From the NCBI RefSeq assembly GCF_019704555.1, contig NZ_AP024745.1, forward strand, positions 2,228,001-2,292,000: a stretch of 64,000 nucleotides of DNA, given 5' to 3'. Origin of the DNA: Actinoplanes sp. L3-i22. Lineage in GTDB: Bacteria; Actinomycetota; Actinomycetes; Mycobacteriales; Micromonosporaceae. Made by a program: the position numbers and the translations under genes. A model generated the notes under the pieces. That model had not been told where the DNA came from and did no database searches. It worked only from the letters and a program-made list of their open reading frames with translations. Numbering within the stretch: position 1 is the stretch's first letter; each line of letters begins with the position of its first letter. Below, piece after piece: positions 10,749 to 19,186 of the stretch.

Positions 10749-11713
10749 CCATGTCGATCTCCCTGCCCGCTTTCGACAAGGGCGGCGTGGTGCAGCGCCA
10801 GGGCGCACTCGCGGTGCTGGTCACCGTGGTGGTGATCAGCCTGGCCGCGTTCCCGGGGTTCCGCAGCGCGGACAACGCCGGGACGATCCTGGTCGCCGCG
10901 GCGCCGCCGATGCTGATCGCGCTCGGCATGACCTTCGTGATCATCACGGGCGGCATCGACCTCTCGGTCGGCTCGCTCTACGTGCTCGGCGGGGTGATCG
11001 CCGCCTGGGCCTCGCAGTACGGCGTCGTCGCCGCGCTGGCCGCGCCGCTGCTGGTGTGCGGGGCCATCGGCGTACTCAATGGGATTTTGATCTCGAGAAC
11101 CGGGATGGCGCCCTTCATCGTCACCCTCGCCGCCCTCCTCGGCGCCCGCGGGCTGATGCGCAGCATCAGCGACGAGGGCTCGACCACCTTCCTGGTCCGC
11201 AGCGACGTCTTCCACGACCTGGGCACCGGCTCGCTGCTCGGGATCGGCTACCCGGTGTGGCTGGCCGTCGTCCTGGTCGGACTCGGGGTCCTGGCGCTGA
11301 ACCGGACCCGGTTCGGGCACGCCGTGCACGCCATCGGCGGCAGCGAGGACGCCGCCGCGCTGATGGGCCTGCCGGTCCGCCGGATCAAGGTCTGGGTGTA
11401 CCTGCTCTCCGGCCTGCTCGCCGGGCTGGCCGGGGCGATCAACGCGGCCAAGCTCGGCTCCGGCGTCACCGTGCTCGGCAGCGGCATGGAGCTCGACGCC
11501 ATCGCCGCCGTGGTGATCGGCGGCACGCTGCTCACCGGCGGTTCCGGATCCATCGCCGGAACGGTCGCCGGGGTGTTGCTGCTCGGCGTGATCCAGAACC
11601 TGATCAACCAGGTCGGCAACGTCAACAGCAACTGGCAACAGGTGATCAGCGGCACGTTCCTCGCCGCGGTCGTCGTGGTCCAGACCTATCTGGTCCGGTC
11701 CCGAAGAACCTAG
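10745..11713 (+). CDS. Sugar ABC transporter permease (YjfF-like)
   Basis: 322 residues, same family as the preceding permease, with IITGGIDLSVGSLYVL, FGHAVHAIGGSEDAAALMGL and VIGGTLLTGGSGSIAGT. Translation probably starts at GTG 10745, overlapping the previous stop; an in-frame ATG lies at 10751. GAGAGGAGG precedes. Two distinct permeases with one double ATPase match the YtfT/YjfF arrangement rather than RbsC homodimers. The secreted glycosidase follows 28 bases downstream. Confidence 0.92.
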   Translation: MTMSISLPAFDKGGVVQRQGALAVLVTVVVISLAAFPGFRSADNAGTILVAAAPPMLIALGMTFVIITGGIDLSVGSLYVLGGVIAAWASQYGVVAALAAPLLVCGAIGVLNGILISRTGMAPFIVTLAALLGARGLMRSISDEGSTTFLVRSDVFHDLGTGSLLGIGYPVWLAVVLVGLGVLALNRTRFGHAVHAIGGSEDAAALMGLPVRRIKVWVYLLSGLLAGLAGAINAAKLGSGVTVLGSGMELDAIAAVVIGGTLLTGGSGSIAGTVAGVLLLGVIQNLINQVGNVNSNWQQVISGTFLAAVVVVQTYLVRSRRT

Positions 11714-11741
11714 TCCGCTCCCGCCGAACCGAAGGAGCTCC

Positions 11742-14513
11742 ATGCCCCGCCTCGTCCTCCGAGCGGTGGCCGCACTCGCCCTGGTTGCCGGTGGTCTCGT
11801 CGCCACCGGCAGCCCGGCCGCGGCCGTCACCCCCAAGACTCCGCCGCTCACCACCCCGTGGACCGGCCAGGTCTCCACCACCAACCCGCTCCCCGAGTAC
11901 CCGCGCCCGCAGATGGTCCGCGCGGACTGGCAGTCGCTGAACGGCGAATGGCAGTTCCTGAACCCGGACACCGTCGACCGCAACGCCGCCCCGCCGATCG
12001 GGCAGACGCTGCCGGAACGGATCCTGGTGCCGTACCCGGTGGAGTCCGCGCTCTCCGGGATCATGCGCAACGACGCCCGCGACCTGATGTTCTACCGCCG
12101 CACGTTCACCGTGCCGACCGGCTGGACCGGCCGCCGGGTGCAGCTGCACTTCGGCGCCGTCGACTACGAGGCCACGGTCTGGGTCAACGGCCGGCAGGTG
12201 GCCACCCACAAGGGCGGCTACGACCGGTTCGAGGTGGACATCACCGACGCGCTGACCAGCGGGAACAACGAGATCATCGTACGGGTCTACGACCCCACCG
12301 ACGGTCGCGGCGAGGAGCAGCCGGCCGGCAAGCAGACGAACAACCCGAGCGGCATCTTCTACACGCCCAGCTCGGGGATCTGGCAGACGGTCTGGCTGGA
12401 GCCGACCGCGCCGACCTCGATCTACTCGGTCGACATTTATCCGAATATTTCCGCCAAAACGGTCAGGGTGCGCGTATTCACCCGCGGCAACACCGCCGGA
12501 CATACCGTGCTCGCGGAGTCGATGGCCGGCGCGACCGTGATCGGCAGCGCCACCGGCGGCTTCACCGACTTCACGGTGCCCGTCCCGAACGCGCGGCTCT
12601 GGTCACCGGATGACCCCTATTTGTACAATTTGCGGGTCTCGCTCCGAAATTCCGCGGGGACAACCGTCGACCAGGTCACCAACTACTTCGGCATGCGCGA
12701 GGTCGGCACCAAGCTGGTCAACGGCGTCCTCCGCCCCACCCTCAACGGCGAGTTCGTCTTTCAGGCCGGCACCCTCGACCAGGGCTTCTGGCCCGATGGC
12801 CTGTACACCGCGCCCACCGACGCGGCCCTGGCCTCGGACCTGCAGAAGCACAAGGACCTGGGCTTCAACATGGTCCGCAAGCACATCAAGGTGGAGCCCG
12901 CCCGCTGGTACTACTGGGCGGACCGGCTCGGCCTGCTGGTCTGGCAGGACATCCCGTCCGGCGGGGACGCCACCAAGAGCGCCGCGCAGATCGCCGAGTA
13001 CGAGTCCGAGGCCCGCGAGATCATCGACGAGCACCGGGCGTTCCCGTCGGTGATCACCTACGTGCCGTTCAACGAGGGCTGGGGCGAGTGGAACCTGGCC
13101 GACACCCAGCGGATCACCCGGGACCTGAAGGCGTACGACCCGACCCGGCTGATGAACCCGCACAGCGGCTTCAACTGCTGCGCCTCCAAGGGCGACCCGG
13201 GCACCGGCGACATCATCGACTGGCACATGTACACCGGCCCGGACTCGCCGACGCCCAGTTCGTCGCGGGTGGCGATCCTGGGCGAGTTCGGCGGCCTGGG
13301 ACTGCGCACGCCAGGGCACGAGTACAGCCCCAACGGGCAGTACTTCGCCTACGAGCAGATGTCGTCGGGCGCGCAGCTCACCGACCGCTTCACCGGCATG
13401 ATCCGGGACTCCGAGCGGCTGATGACCTCGAAGGGCCTGTCCGGGTTCGTCTACACCGAGATCACCGACGTGGAGGGCGAGTACAACGGGCTCTACACCT
13501 ATGACCGCCAGGTGCAGAAGGTGGACACCGGTCAGGTGCGGACCGCGCTGACGAACCTGATCAACGCGTCGAAGAGCCAGAACGCCGCCGTGCCGCTCAC
13601 GCTCGGGCACGTCCGGTCGTTCCGGGTGACCACGGCCGGGTACACCGACCGGTACCTGCGGCACGCGAACTCGCTGGCCCGCACCGATGTGATCAGTGGG
13701 GACACCGCGCGGCAGGACGCTTCGTTCCGTACCGTCGCCGGTCTTTCCGATCCTCGGTGTTATTCGTTCGAAGCGGTCAACTTCCCGGGCCGGTTCCTGC
13801 GGCACGCGAACGGGCAGGTCCGGATCGACACGGACACCGGCGGCACGTTCCGGGGCGACGCCACCTGGTGCTCGCGGGCCGGTCTCGCGGCCGGCGGGGC
13901 GTCGTTCGAGTCGGCGAACGTGCCGGGCTCGTTCCTGCGGCACCAGTCGGAGAACGTGGTGCTCGGCGTGAACGACGGCTCCGCCGGGTTCGCCGCCGAC
14001 GCCACCTGGAACGTCGCCGACCCGGCACAGTGGCGCAGCTCGGTGCTCCTGCCCTTCGACGTGCGGCGCTCGCTGCAGGTCACCACCTGGGGCTTCACCG
14101 ACCGGTACCTGCGGCACGCGGACAGTCTCGGCTGGACCGAGCACGTCGACGCCGGCAGCGCCGCGCTGCTGAAGAACGACGCCACCTTCACCCTGCGGCA
14201 CGGCCTGGCCGACTCGTCCTGTTACTCGTTCGAGTCGGTGAACGTCCCGGGCCAGTTCCTGCGGCACGCCGACAGCCGGATCCGGCTGGCCGCCGGCGAC
14301 GGCTCGGCGCTGTTCGCCGCGGACGCCACCTTCTGCGCCCGCCCCGGTCTGGGCGGCACCGGGGTGACCTTCGAGTCGATCAACATCCCGGGGTCCTACC
14401 TGCGGCACTTCGACTCGCAGGCCTGGATCTCGGCCGGCACCGCGGACGGCCGCAACCGCCCGCAGCAGCTCTCCGCCGACGCCTCCTGGACGGTGACGAA
14501 CGGCTGGGCCTGA
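11742..14513 (+). CDS. Secreted GH2-family glycosidase with AbfB (CBM42-like) domains
   Basis: 923 residues. A Sec signal peptide ends near SPAAA-V (about 28). Residues about 45-600 are GH2: sugar-binding jelly roll (FGAVDYEATVWVNGRQVATH), Ig-like domain, and TIM barrel with the acid/base in VPFNEGWGEW (Asn444-Glu445) and the probable nucleophile in YTEITDVEGEY (Glu573). Residues about 620-920 hold two AbfB-type beta-trefoil units with repeated DRYLRHA and FLRHA/SFES motifs, which bind arabinofuranose in known CBM42. AAGGAG precedes the ATG. Its place at the end of an importer operon suggests it releases the imported sugar outside the cell. Confidence 0.88.
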   Translation: MPRLVLRAVAALALVAGGLVATGSPAAAVTPKTPPLTTPWTGQVSTTNPLPEYPRPQMVRADWQSLNGEWQFLNPDTVDRNAAPPIGQTLPERILVPYPVESALSGIMRNDARDLMFYRRTFTVPTGWTGRRVQLHFGAVDYEATVWVNGRQVATHKGGYDRFEVDITDALTSGNNEIIVRVYDPTDGRGEEQPAGKQTNNPSGIFYTPSSGIWQTVWLEPTAPTSIYSVDIYPNISAKTVRVRVFTRGNTAGHTVLAESMAGATVIGSATGGFTDFTVPVPNARLWSPDDPYLYNLRVSLRNSAGTTVDQVTNYFGMREVGTKLVNGVLRPTLNGEFVFQAGTLDQGFWPDGLYTAPTDAALASDLQKHKDLGFNMVRKHIKVEPARWYYWADRLGLLVWQDIPSGGDATKSAAQIAEYESEAREIIDEHRAFPSVITYVPFNEGWGEWNLADTQRITRDLKAYDPTRLMNPHSGFNCCASKGDPGTGDIIDWHMYTGPDSPTPSSSRVAILGEFGGLGLRTPGHEYSPNGQYFAYEQMSSGAQLTDRFTGMIRDSERLMTSKGLSGFVYTEITDVEGEYNGLYTYDRQVQKVDTGQVRTALTNLINASKSQNAAVPLTLGHVRSFRVTTAGYTDRYLRHANSLARTDVISGDTARQDASFRTVAGLSDPRCYSFEAVNFPGRFLRHANGQVRIDTDTGGTFRGDATWCSRAGLAAGGASFESANVPGSFLRHQSENVVLGVNDGSAGFAADATWNVADPAQWRSSVLLPFDVRRSLQVTTWGFTDRYLRHADSLGWTEHVDAGSAALLKNDATFTLRHGLADSSCYSFESVNVPGQFLRHADSRIRLAAGDGSALFAADATFCARPGLGGTGVTFESINIPGSYLRHFDSQAWISAGTADGRNRPQQLSADASWTVTNGWA

Positions 14514-14550
14514 CCGAACGGAGGTCCGGGCAGGGGCGTAGGTTCCGGGG

Positions 14551-15021
14551 ATGACGCCGGTTCGGGGCACGCTGGTCAGGCCGATCCTCGCGTGGGTGAT
14601 GCTGCTCGCCGGCTTCGCCGCGATCGCCGGGTCGTTCCTGCCCTGGGCCTACATCGACTTCCCCGCCGAGGGCCGCAGTCAGGTCTCCGGAAGCCTCGTG
14701 TCGGACCTGATCACCGCGTTCTTCGGGGTCGTGCTGGCCGGCTACGCGGTGCCGGTGCTGCGCGGCGAGCGCCTGCCGATCCCGGAGACGGTCGTCGCGA
14801 CCGGCTCCGGGCTGATCCTGGTGCTGCTCGCGGCCTGGGACAGCCGGCACCTGCTGTCGATGACCGCCGCGCTGGTCGCCGACGACACCGGCGCCGGCAC
14901 CGGGCCCGGCCTGTGGCTGTGCGGGATCGGCGGCCTGGCCGGCGCGATCGCGGCGCTCGCCCTGGCCGGCACGCACCGCCGGACGGATCAGAACCGGATC
15001 TCGGCGGCCAGCGGCAGGTGA
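14551..15021 (+). CDS. Small membrane protein of unknown function
   Basis: 156 residues with four predicted membrane helices (about 10-30, 50-70, 80-100 and 125-145); the N-terminal loop carries SFLPWAYIDFP, reminiscent of small actinobacterial four-helix proteins. No catalytic motif is visible and the family is not recognised with confidence. Its 3' end overlaps the convergent nuclease-family gene by 34 bp. Confidence 0.7.
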   Translation: MTPVRGTLVRPILAWVMLLAGFAAIAGSFLPWAYIDFPAEGRSQVSGSLVSDLITAFFGVVLAGYAVPVLRGERLPIPETVVATGSGLILVLLAAWDSRHLLSMTAALVADDTGAGTGPGLWLCGIGGLAGAIAALALAGTHRRTDQNRISAASGR

Positions 15022-15863
15022 TCGCTGCCGGTCCGGGGGAGGGCGGTCAGTCGGGTGACCGTCATCGACCGGGCCAGCACCTGATCGATCCGGGCGACCG
15101 GGGTGGACGCCGGCCAGGTGAGCGCGAAGTCCGGCGGCGGCTCGCTCAGCGGGTGCAGGCCGCGGTCGTACACCGTGGTGTTCAGATCGCCGAGCACCAG
15201 CAACCGGGCCGCGGGGTCCGCGTCGACCAGCGCGTTCAGCTTTCCGGCGCTCTCGTCCCGCCGCCCCGAGGTCAGGCCGGTGACGCCGATCCGCACCGAC
15301 GGCAGGTGGGCGACGTAGACCGCGACGTCCCCGGCCGGGAGATGGGCGACCGCCCGTAGCCCGCGATTCCAGTCCGCCCCGAGGTCGTGCGGCCGGATGT
15401 CGATCGCCGCCTCGGCGGTGAGCGGATAGCGGGACCACAGCCCCACGGTCCCCCGCACGGTGTGGAACGGCAGCTCCGCGTCGAGCACCCCGGCGTAGGC
15501 CGGCACCGCCGCCGGCAGCAGCTCCTCCAGCGAGACCAGGTCGGGATGCGCCGCGAGCAGCGCGCGGGCGGTCCCGGCCGGGTCCGGGTTCTCGTCGCTG
15601 ACGTTGTGCTGCACCACGATCAGATCGGGCGTGCCGGTGTCGCGGGGGAGCAGGTACCCGCCGAAAGTGATCAGCCAGGCGACCAGCGGCAGCAGCGTCG
15701 CCGCGAGCCCCAGCAGCGAGCGCCGCAGCGTCGCGAGCAGCAGCAGGACCGGCACCGCCAGGCCGGCCCAGGGCAGGAACGCCTCGATCAGGTTGCCGTG
15801 CGGGATGAGACGGTGACCCAGGATGACCGTGAATGTCAGCACCGCGACCCACAAGATCGGCAT
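14988..15863 (-). CDS. Endonuclease/exonuclease/phosphatase-family protein with membrane N-terminus
   Basis: 291 residues. Three membrane helices (about 1-75) precede an EEP domain with VVQHNVSDENPDP (metal-binding Asn), VSLEEL (Glu), LVLGDLNTTVYD (Asp/Asn) and TGSDHLPLAAEI (catalytic His). This layout occurs in many actinobacterial membrane-bound EEP proteins of undefined substrate (nucleic acid, phospholipid or inositol phosphate). It is divergent from the hydrolase gene, with only 23 bp between start codons, so the palindromic operator there may affect both. Confidence 0.85.
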   Translation of the reverse strand: MPILWVAVLTFTVILGHRLIPHGNLIEAFLPWAGLAVPVLLLLATLRRSLLGLAATLLPLVAWLITFGGYLLPRDTGTPDLIVVQHNVSDENPDPAGTARALLAAHPDLVSLEELLPAAVPAYAGVLDAELPFHTVRGTVGLWSRYPLTAEAAIDIRPHDLGADWNRGLRAVAHLPAGDVAVYVAHLPSVRIGVTGLTSGRRDESAGKLNALVDADPAARLLVLGDLNTTVYDRGLHPLSEPPPDFALTWPASTPVARIDQVLARSMTVTRLTALPRTGSDHLPLAAEIRF

Positions 15864-15873
15864 CGGGGGATGT

Positions 15874-15897
15874 TATCTTATTTCGCATGCGAAATAA
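15874..15897 (+). promoter_or_regulatory. Perfect 20-bp palindrome over start codon, probable MarR operator, with -10 box
   Basis: TTATTTCGCATGCGAAATAA at 15878-15897 is a perfect inverted repeat, and the hydrolase ATG is inside it (15887). TATCTT at 15874-15879 is placed as a -10 box for a transcript starting at or near the ATG, and no Shine-Dalgarno sequence is present, so the mRNA may be leaderless. A MarR-family gene is the second gene of the operon, and MarR proteins bind palindromes of this size; autorepression is the likely role. Confidence 0.75.
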
Positions 15898-16759
15898 TGA
15901 GACGGTACGGATCCCGGTCGCGACCGGCGGCGCCGTCACGGCCACGCTGTTCGCCCCCGGCGAGCCGGTCGCCGTCCTGGTCGTGCACCCGGCGACGGCC
16001 ACCCCGCAGGGCTTCTACGCCTCGTTCGCCGGCTACCTGGCCGAGCACGGCATCGCCACGGTCACCTACGACTACCGCGGCACCGGCCGGTCCGGCTCCC
16101 CGCGCGACCACCGTGACCTGGGCATGCGCGACTGGATCGGAGCCGACGCCCCGGCCGTCGCGGCGTGGGCCGCCGAGCGCTTCCCGGCGCTGCCCCGGCT
16201 CGCCGTCGGGCACAGCCTCGGCGGCCACGTGATCGCCCTCGGCGCGGCCGGCCCGGAGCTGTCCGCCGCGGTGATCGTCGCCTCGCACGTCGCCGCGGTG
16301 CACACGATTCCGTCCTTCCTGGAGCGCGTCCGGGTCCGCGTCATGCTGCACGTCCTGGGCCCGGCCCTGGGCCGCCTGCTGGGCTACGTCCCGGCGAGCA
16401 AGCTGGGCCTGGGCGAGGACCTGCCGGCCACCGCGATGACCGAGTGGGGCTCCTGGGCGCGGATGCGGAACTACTTCTTCGACGACCCGTCGATGCGCGC
16501 CGCCGAGCGGGCCGCCACCGTGACCGCCCCGATCCTGGCCGTCGGCACCTCGGACGACCCGTGGTCGACGCCGTCCCAGATGGACGCGCTGACCGGCCAC
16601 CTGACCGGGACGACGGTCGAGCGGCGGACCTATGCGCCGGCCGCCGCCGGGGTGCCGATGATCGGGCATCACGGCCTGCTGCGCCGCTCGATGCGCGACG
16701 CCGTCTGGCCGGAACTGGTGGCCTGGTTGCACGCCCACGCGGCCAAGGCGACAAGATGA
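15887..16759 (+). CDS. Alpha/beta hydrolase
   Basis: 290 residues from the ATG at 15887; upstream sequence in frame has no family match. It has an alpha/beta hydrolase fold: oxyanion region VLVVHPATATPQGFY, YDYRGTGRSG, nucleophile elbow LAVGHSLGGHV (Ser), late acid about GTSDDPWSTP and a C-terminal His in MIGHHGLLR. Similar proteins are called serine aminopeptidase-like hydrolases (YbaC/Hydrolase_4). The substrate is unknown. It is co-transcribed with a MarR regulator four bases downstream, which often means a response to a small hydrophobic compound. Confidence 0.85.
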   Translation: MRNNETVRIPVATGGAVTATLFAPGEPVAVLVVHPATATPQGFYASFAGYLAEHGIATVTYDYRGTGRSGSPRDHRDLGMRDWIGADAPAVAAWAAERFPALPRLAVGHSLGGHVIALGAAGPELSAAVIVASHVAAVHTIPSFLERVRVRVMLHVLGPALGRLLGYVPASKLGLGEDLPATAMTEWGSWARMRNYFFDDPSMRAAERAATVTAPILAVGTSDDPWSTPSQMDALTGHLTGTTVERRTYAPAAAGVPMIGHHGLLRRSMRDAVWPELVAWLHAHAAKATR

Positions 16760-16763
16760 CCGC

Positions 16764-17192
16764 GTGCGCCTGCCTCGCCTGATCTTCCTGCTCTTCAACG
16801 CCGACCGCGCGGTCCGCCGCTGGATCGACGCCCGCTCCTCCGACACCGGGATCGGCGCGTCCGGCGCCGGCGTGCTGTTCTACCTCGCCGGCCACGAGAA
16901 CGCCCTGATCGGCGACGTGACCGCGGCCCTCGGCGCGTCCCCGTCCGGCATGAGTGGCCTGGTCAACCGCCTGGAACGGGGCGGCTGCGTGACCCGCTCG
17001 CCGGACCCGGCCGACGCCCGCGCGGTGCGCCTCGCGCTGACCCCGCGCGGGCACGACGCCGTCGGCCGGGCCCGCGAACTGGTCGACGATCTGAACGACC
17101 AGCTGACCACCGGGTTCGACGACGCCGAGATCGCGGTGATCCAGCGCTGGCTGGAACACGTGACGCGGGTCTCGATGAATCGGATTGGCTAA
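16764..17192 (+). CDS. MarR-family transcriptional regulator
   Basis: 142 residues starting at GTG. It has a winged helix-turn-helix with ALIGDVTAALGASPSGMSGLVNRLERGG as recognition region (about 49-75) and the wing SPDPADARAVRLALTPRG, then a dimerisation helix. It is the second gene of the hydrolase operon and probably binds the 20-bp palindrome over the hydrolase start. The inducing ligand is unknown. Confidence 0.88.
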   Translation: MRLPRLIFLLFNADRAVRRWIDARSSDTGIGASGAGVLFYLAGHENALIGDVTAALGASPSGMSGLVNRLERGGCVTRSPDPADARAVRLALTPRGHDAVGRARELVDDLNDQLTTGFDDAEIAVIQRWLEHVTRVSMNRIG

Positions 17193-17280
17193 AGCTCCCG
17201 GCCGAGCCGTCGAAGTGTGGTGTCGCAGGCAGCGAACGTAGCCTGCGCCTCCCGCACCGCCTTCGCCTCTGAGGAGACCC

Positions 17281-17808
17281 ATGGCTGACTCCGTCGTCTA
17301 CGACCAGATCCCCGTTGTCCGTGCGATCGGCCGGGGCACCACCTCGCTCGCCGCATTCCACGACGCCCTGGTGACCATGGAGTGCGGTTTCTACAACCTG
17401 GTCCGGCTCTCCAGCGTCATCCCGCCGGGCACCGCGGTCGACGCGAGCGGCAAGGCGCCGGTCCCGGTCGGCGCGTGGGGCGACAAGCTCTACTGCGTCT
17501 ACGCCGAGCAGCACGCCACCCAGGTCGGCGAGGAGGCCTGGGCCGGCATCGGCTGGGTGCAGCGCCGCGACGGCAAGGGCGGCCTGTTCGTCGAGCACGA
17601 GGGCACCAGCGAGGCGTTCGTCCGCGAACAGATCAAGGCCAGCCTGGGCGACCTGGTCAAGGGCCACGAGGACGAGTTCGACGGCCCGGACTACGTGGTC
17701 CACGGCGCGGTCTGCGACGGCGAGCCGGTGTGCGCGCTGGTCCTCGCCCCCTACGAGACCGCCGCCTGGCGCGGCGTCGCCGCCAGCGAGACCCCCGGCA
17801 TGAACTGA
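17281..17808 (+). CDS. Pyruvoyl-dependent arginine decarboxylase
   Basis: 175 residues, matching the PvlArgDC family: FYNLVRLSSVIPPGT contains the self-cleavage Ser44-Ser45 that yields the pyruvoyl group, and a Glu-rich C-terminal half includes GWVQRRDGKGGLFVEHEGTSE. The enzyme decarboxylates arginine to agmatine, feeding polyamine synthesis or acid resistance. GAGGAG precedes the ATG. It stands alone: no agmatinase or arginine antiporter is adjacent. A strong terminator follows, so it is a monocistronic unit. Confidence 0.88.
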   Translation: MADSVVYDQIPVVRAIGRGTTSLAAFHDALVTMECGFYNLVRLSSVIPPGTAVDASGKAPVPVGAWGDKLYCVYAEQHATQVGEEAWAGIGWVQRRDGKGGLFVEHEGTSEAFVREQIKASLGDLVKGHEDEFDGPDYVVHGAVCDGEPVCALVLAPYETAAWRGVAASETPGMN

Positions 17809-17826
17809 CCAGCACTTTCCCGAATC

Positions 17827-17861
17827 GGCCTCGCCCCGCGTCTCCGGGGCGAGGCCTTTTT
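17827..17861 (+). terminator. Rho-independent terminator after arginine decarboxylase
   Basis: GGCCTCGCCCCG (17827-17838) and CGGGGCGAGGCC (17845-17856) form a perfect 12-bp stem with a six-base loop, followed by five T residues. Confidence 0.92.
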
Positions 17862-17928
17862 AAGATCAACTTCTTTTTTGCCTACGCTGCGGCCAATAAC
17901 TGATCGTCGCTCCCGCGGGGACCCTTCC

Positions 17929-17967
17929 GGGCCTCGCAGGGCGCGGGGCGCCCAGAACGCGAGGCCC
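17929..17967. terminator. Long GC hairpin between convergent genes, possible terminator
   Basis: GGGCCTCGC (17929-17937) pairs with GCGAGGCCC (17959-17967), enclosing a second dyad GGGCG...CGCCC. There is no T-run on either strand. It is placed downstream of the antiporter gene (minus strand) and could stop or protect that transcript. Confidence 0.4.
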
Positions 17968-18049
17968 TCCAGGGCGACGTCCGCTGTTGGTTGCGGTTCC
18001 GAAAACCCACGCGACCCGATCCGTGGTCCCGGCCGGGCCGGCCGCGACT

Positions 18050-19150
18050 TCAGGGACTGGCGGCCAGGAACAGGAACGCGGCGAGCAGGCTCAGGTGAAC
18101 CCCGCCCTGCAGCACGTTCGCCCGCCCCGGCACCACGGTCAGCGTGCCGACCGCCACGGTCAGCGCCAGCAGGATCATCTGCGTCCCGCCCAGCCCGAGC
18201 AGCAACGGCCCGGGCAGCCAGATCATCGCCACCGCGATCGCCGGGATGGTCAGCCCGATGCTCGCCATCGCCGAGCCGAGCGCCAGGTTCAGGCTGGTCT
18301 GCATGCGGTCCCGGCTCGCCGCGCGGACCGCCGCGATCGTCTCCGGCAGCAGCACCAGCAACGCGATCACCACGCCCACCACGGCCTGCGGCAGCCCGGC
18401 GCTCGCCACCCCCGACTCGATCGCCGGTGACACGCCCTTGGCCAGGCCGACCACCCCGACCAGCGCGACGAGCAGCAGACCGAGACTGATCAGCGTCGCC
18501 CGGTTCGTCGGCGGCTCGAGATGCTCCTCGGCGTCCACCACCCGGCCCTCGGTGGTGATCGGCAGGAAGTAGTCCCGGTGCCGGCGGGTCTGCACGGTCA
18601 CGAAGAGCAGGTAGAGCCCGAGCGAGGCGATCGCCGCGAACCCGAGCTGGGCCGGCGAGAACTGCGGCCCCGGCCGGCTCGTGGTGAAGCTCGGCAGCAC
18701 CAGGCTGAGCGTCGCGATCATGGCGACCGTGGCGAACGCCGAGCCGGTCCCCTCCGGGTTGAACACCGCGATCCGCCGCCGCATCGCCCCGACCAGCAGC
18801 GACAGCCCGAGAATCCCGTTACAGGTGATCATCACGGCGGCGAAGACGGTGTCCCGCGCCAGCGCCAGCGACTTCTCCCCGCCGCTGATCATCAAGGTGA
18901 CGATCAGGGCGACCTCGATGACGGTGACCGCGACCGCCAGCACCAGCGAGCCGAACGGCTCACCGACCCGGTGCGCGACCACCTCGGCATGGTGCACGGC
19001 GGCCAGCACCGCCCCGGCGAGCAGCGCCGCGGCCAGCGCGACGGCGGGCGGCGGCAGGTCGCGCCCCCAGGTCAGCATGAGCGCGGCCACGGCCAGCACC
19101 GGGACGTACACCGTCCAGTGCGAGAGATACGAACGAATCTTGGGTGTCAT
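18050..19150 (-). CDS. chaA: Calcium/proton (cation) antiporter, ChaA-like
   Basis: 366 residues, about 11 membrane segments, with the two internally repeated CaCA-family acidic motifs: EPFGSLVLAVAVTVIEVALI (first repeat) and LLPETIAAVRAASRDRMQTS LNLALGSAMASIGLTIP (second repeat, Glu within PET). It exports Ca2+ or Na+ in exchange for protons across the membrane. It is a single gene; the next gene upstream is a separate membrane protein. Confidence 0.88.
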   Translation of the reverse strand: MTPKIRSYLSHWTVYVPVLAVAALMLTWGRDLPPPAVALAAALLAGAVLAAVHHAEVVAHRVGEPFGSLVLAVAVTVIEVALIVTLMISGGEKSLALARDTVFAAVMITCNGILGLSLLVGAMRRRIAVFNPEGTGSAFATVAMIATLSLVLPSFTTSRPGPQFSPAQLGFAAIASLGLYLLFVTVQTRRHRDYFLPITTEGRVVDAEEHLEPPTNRATLISLGLLLVALVGVVGLAKGVSPAIESGVASAGLPQAVVGVVIALLVLLPETIAAVRAASRDRMQTSLNLALGSAMASIGLTIPAIAVAMIWLPGPLLLGLGGTQMILLALTVAVGTLTVVPGRANVLQGGVHLSLLAAFLFLAASP

Positions 19151-19186
19151 CCACCAACTTTGCCAGAACCCACCGGATCCGGCCGG

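Noticed and set aside
12603..14570. 655-codon minus-strand frame over the GH2 gene
   Set aside because: Low-complexity sequence and lies entirely opposite a gene with signal peptide, GH2 catalytic residues and AbfB domains.
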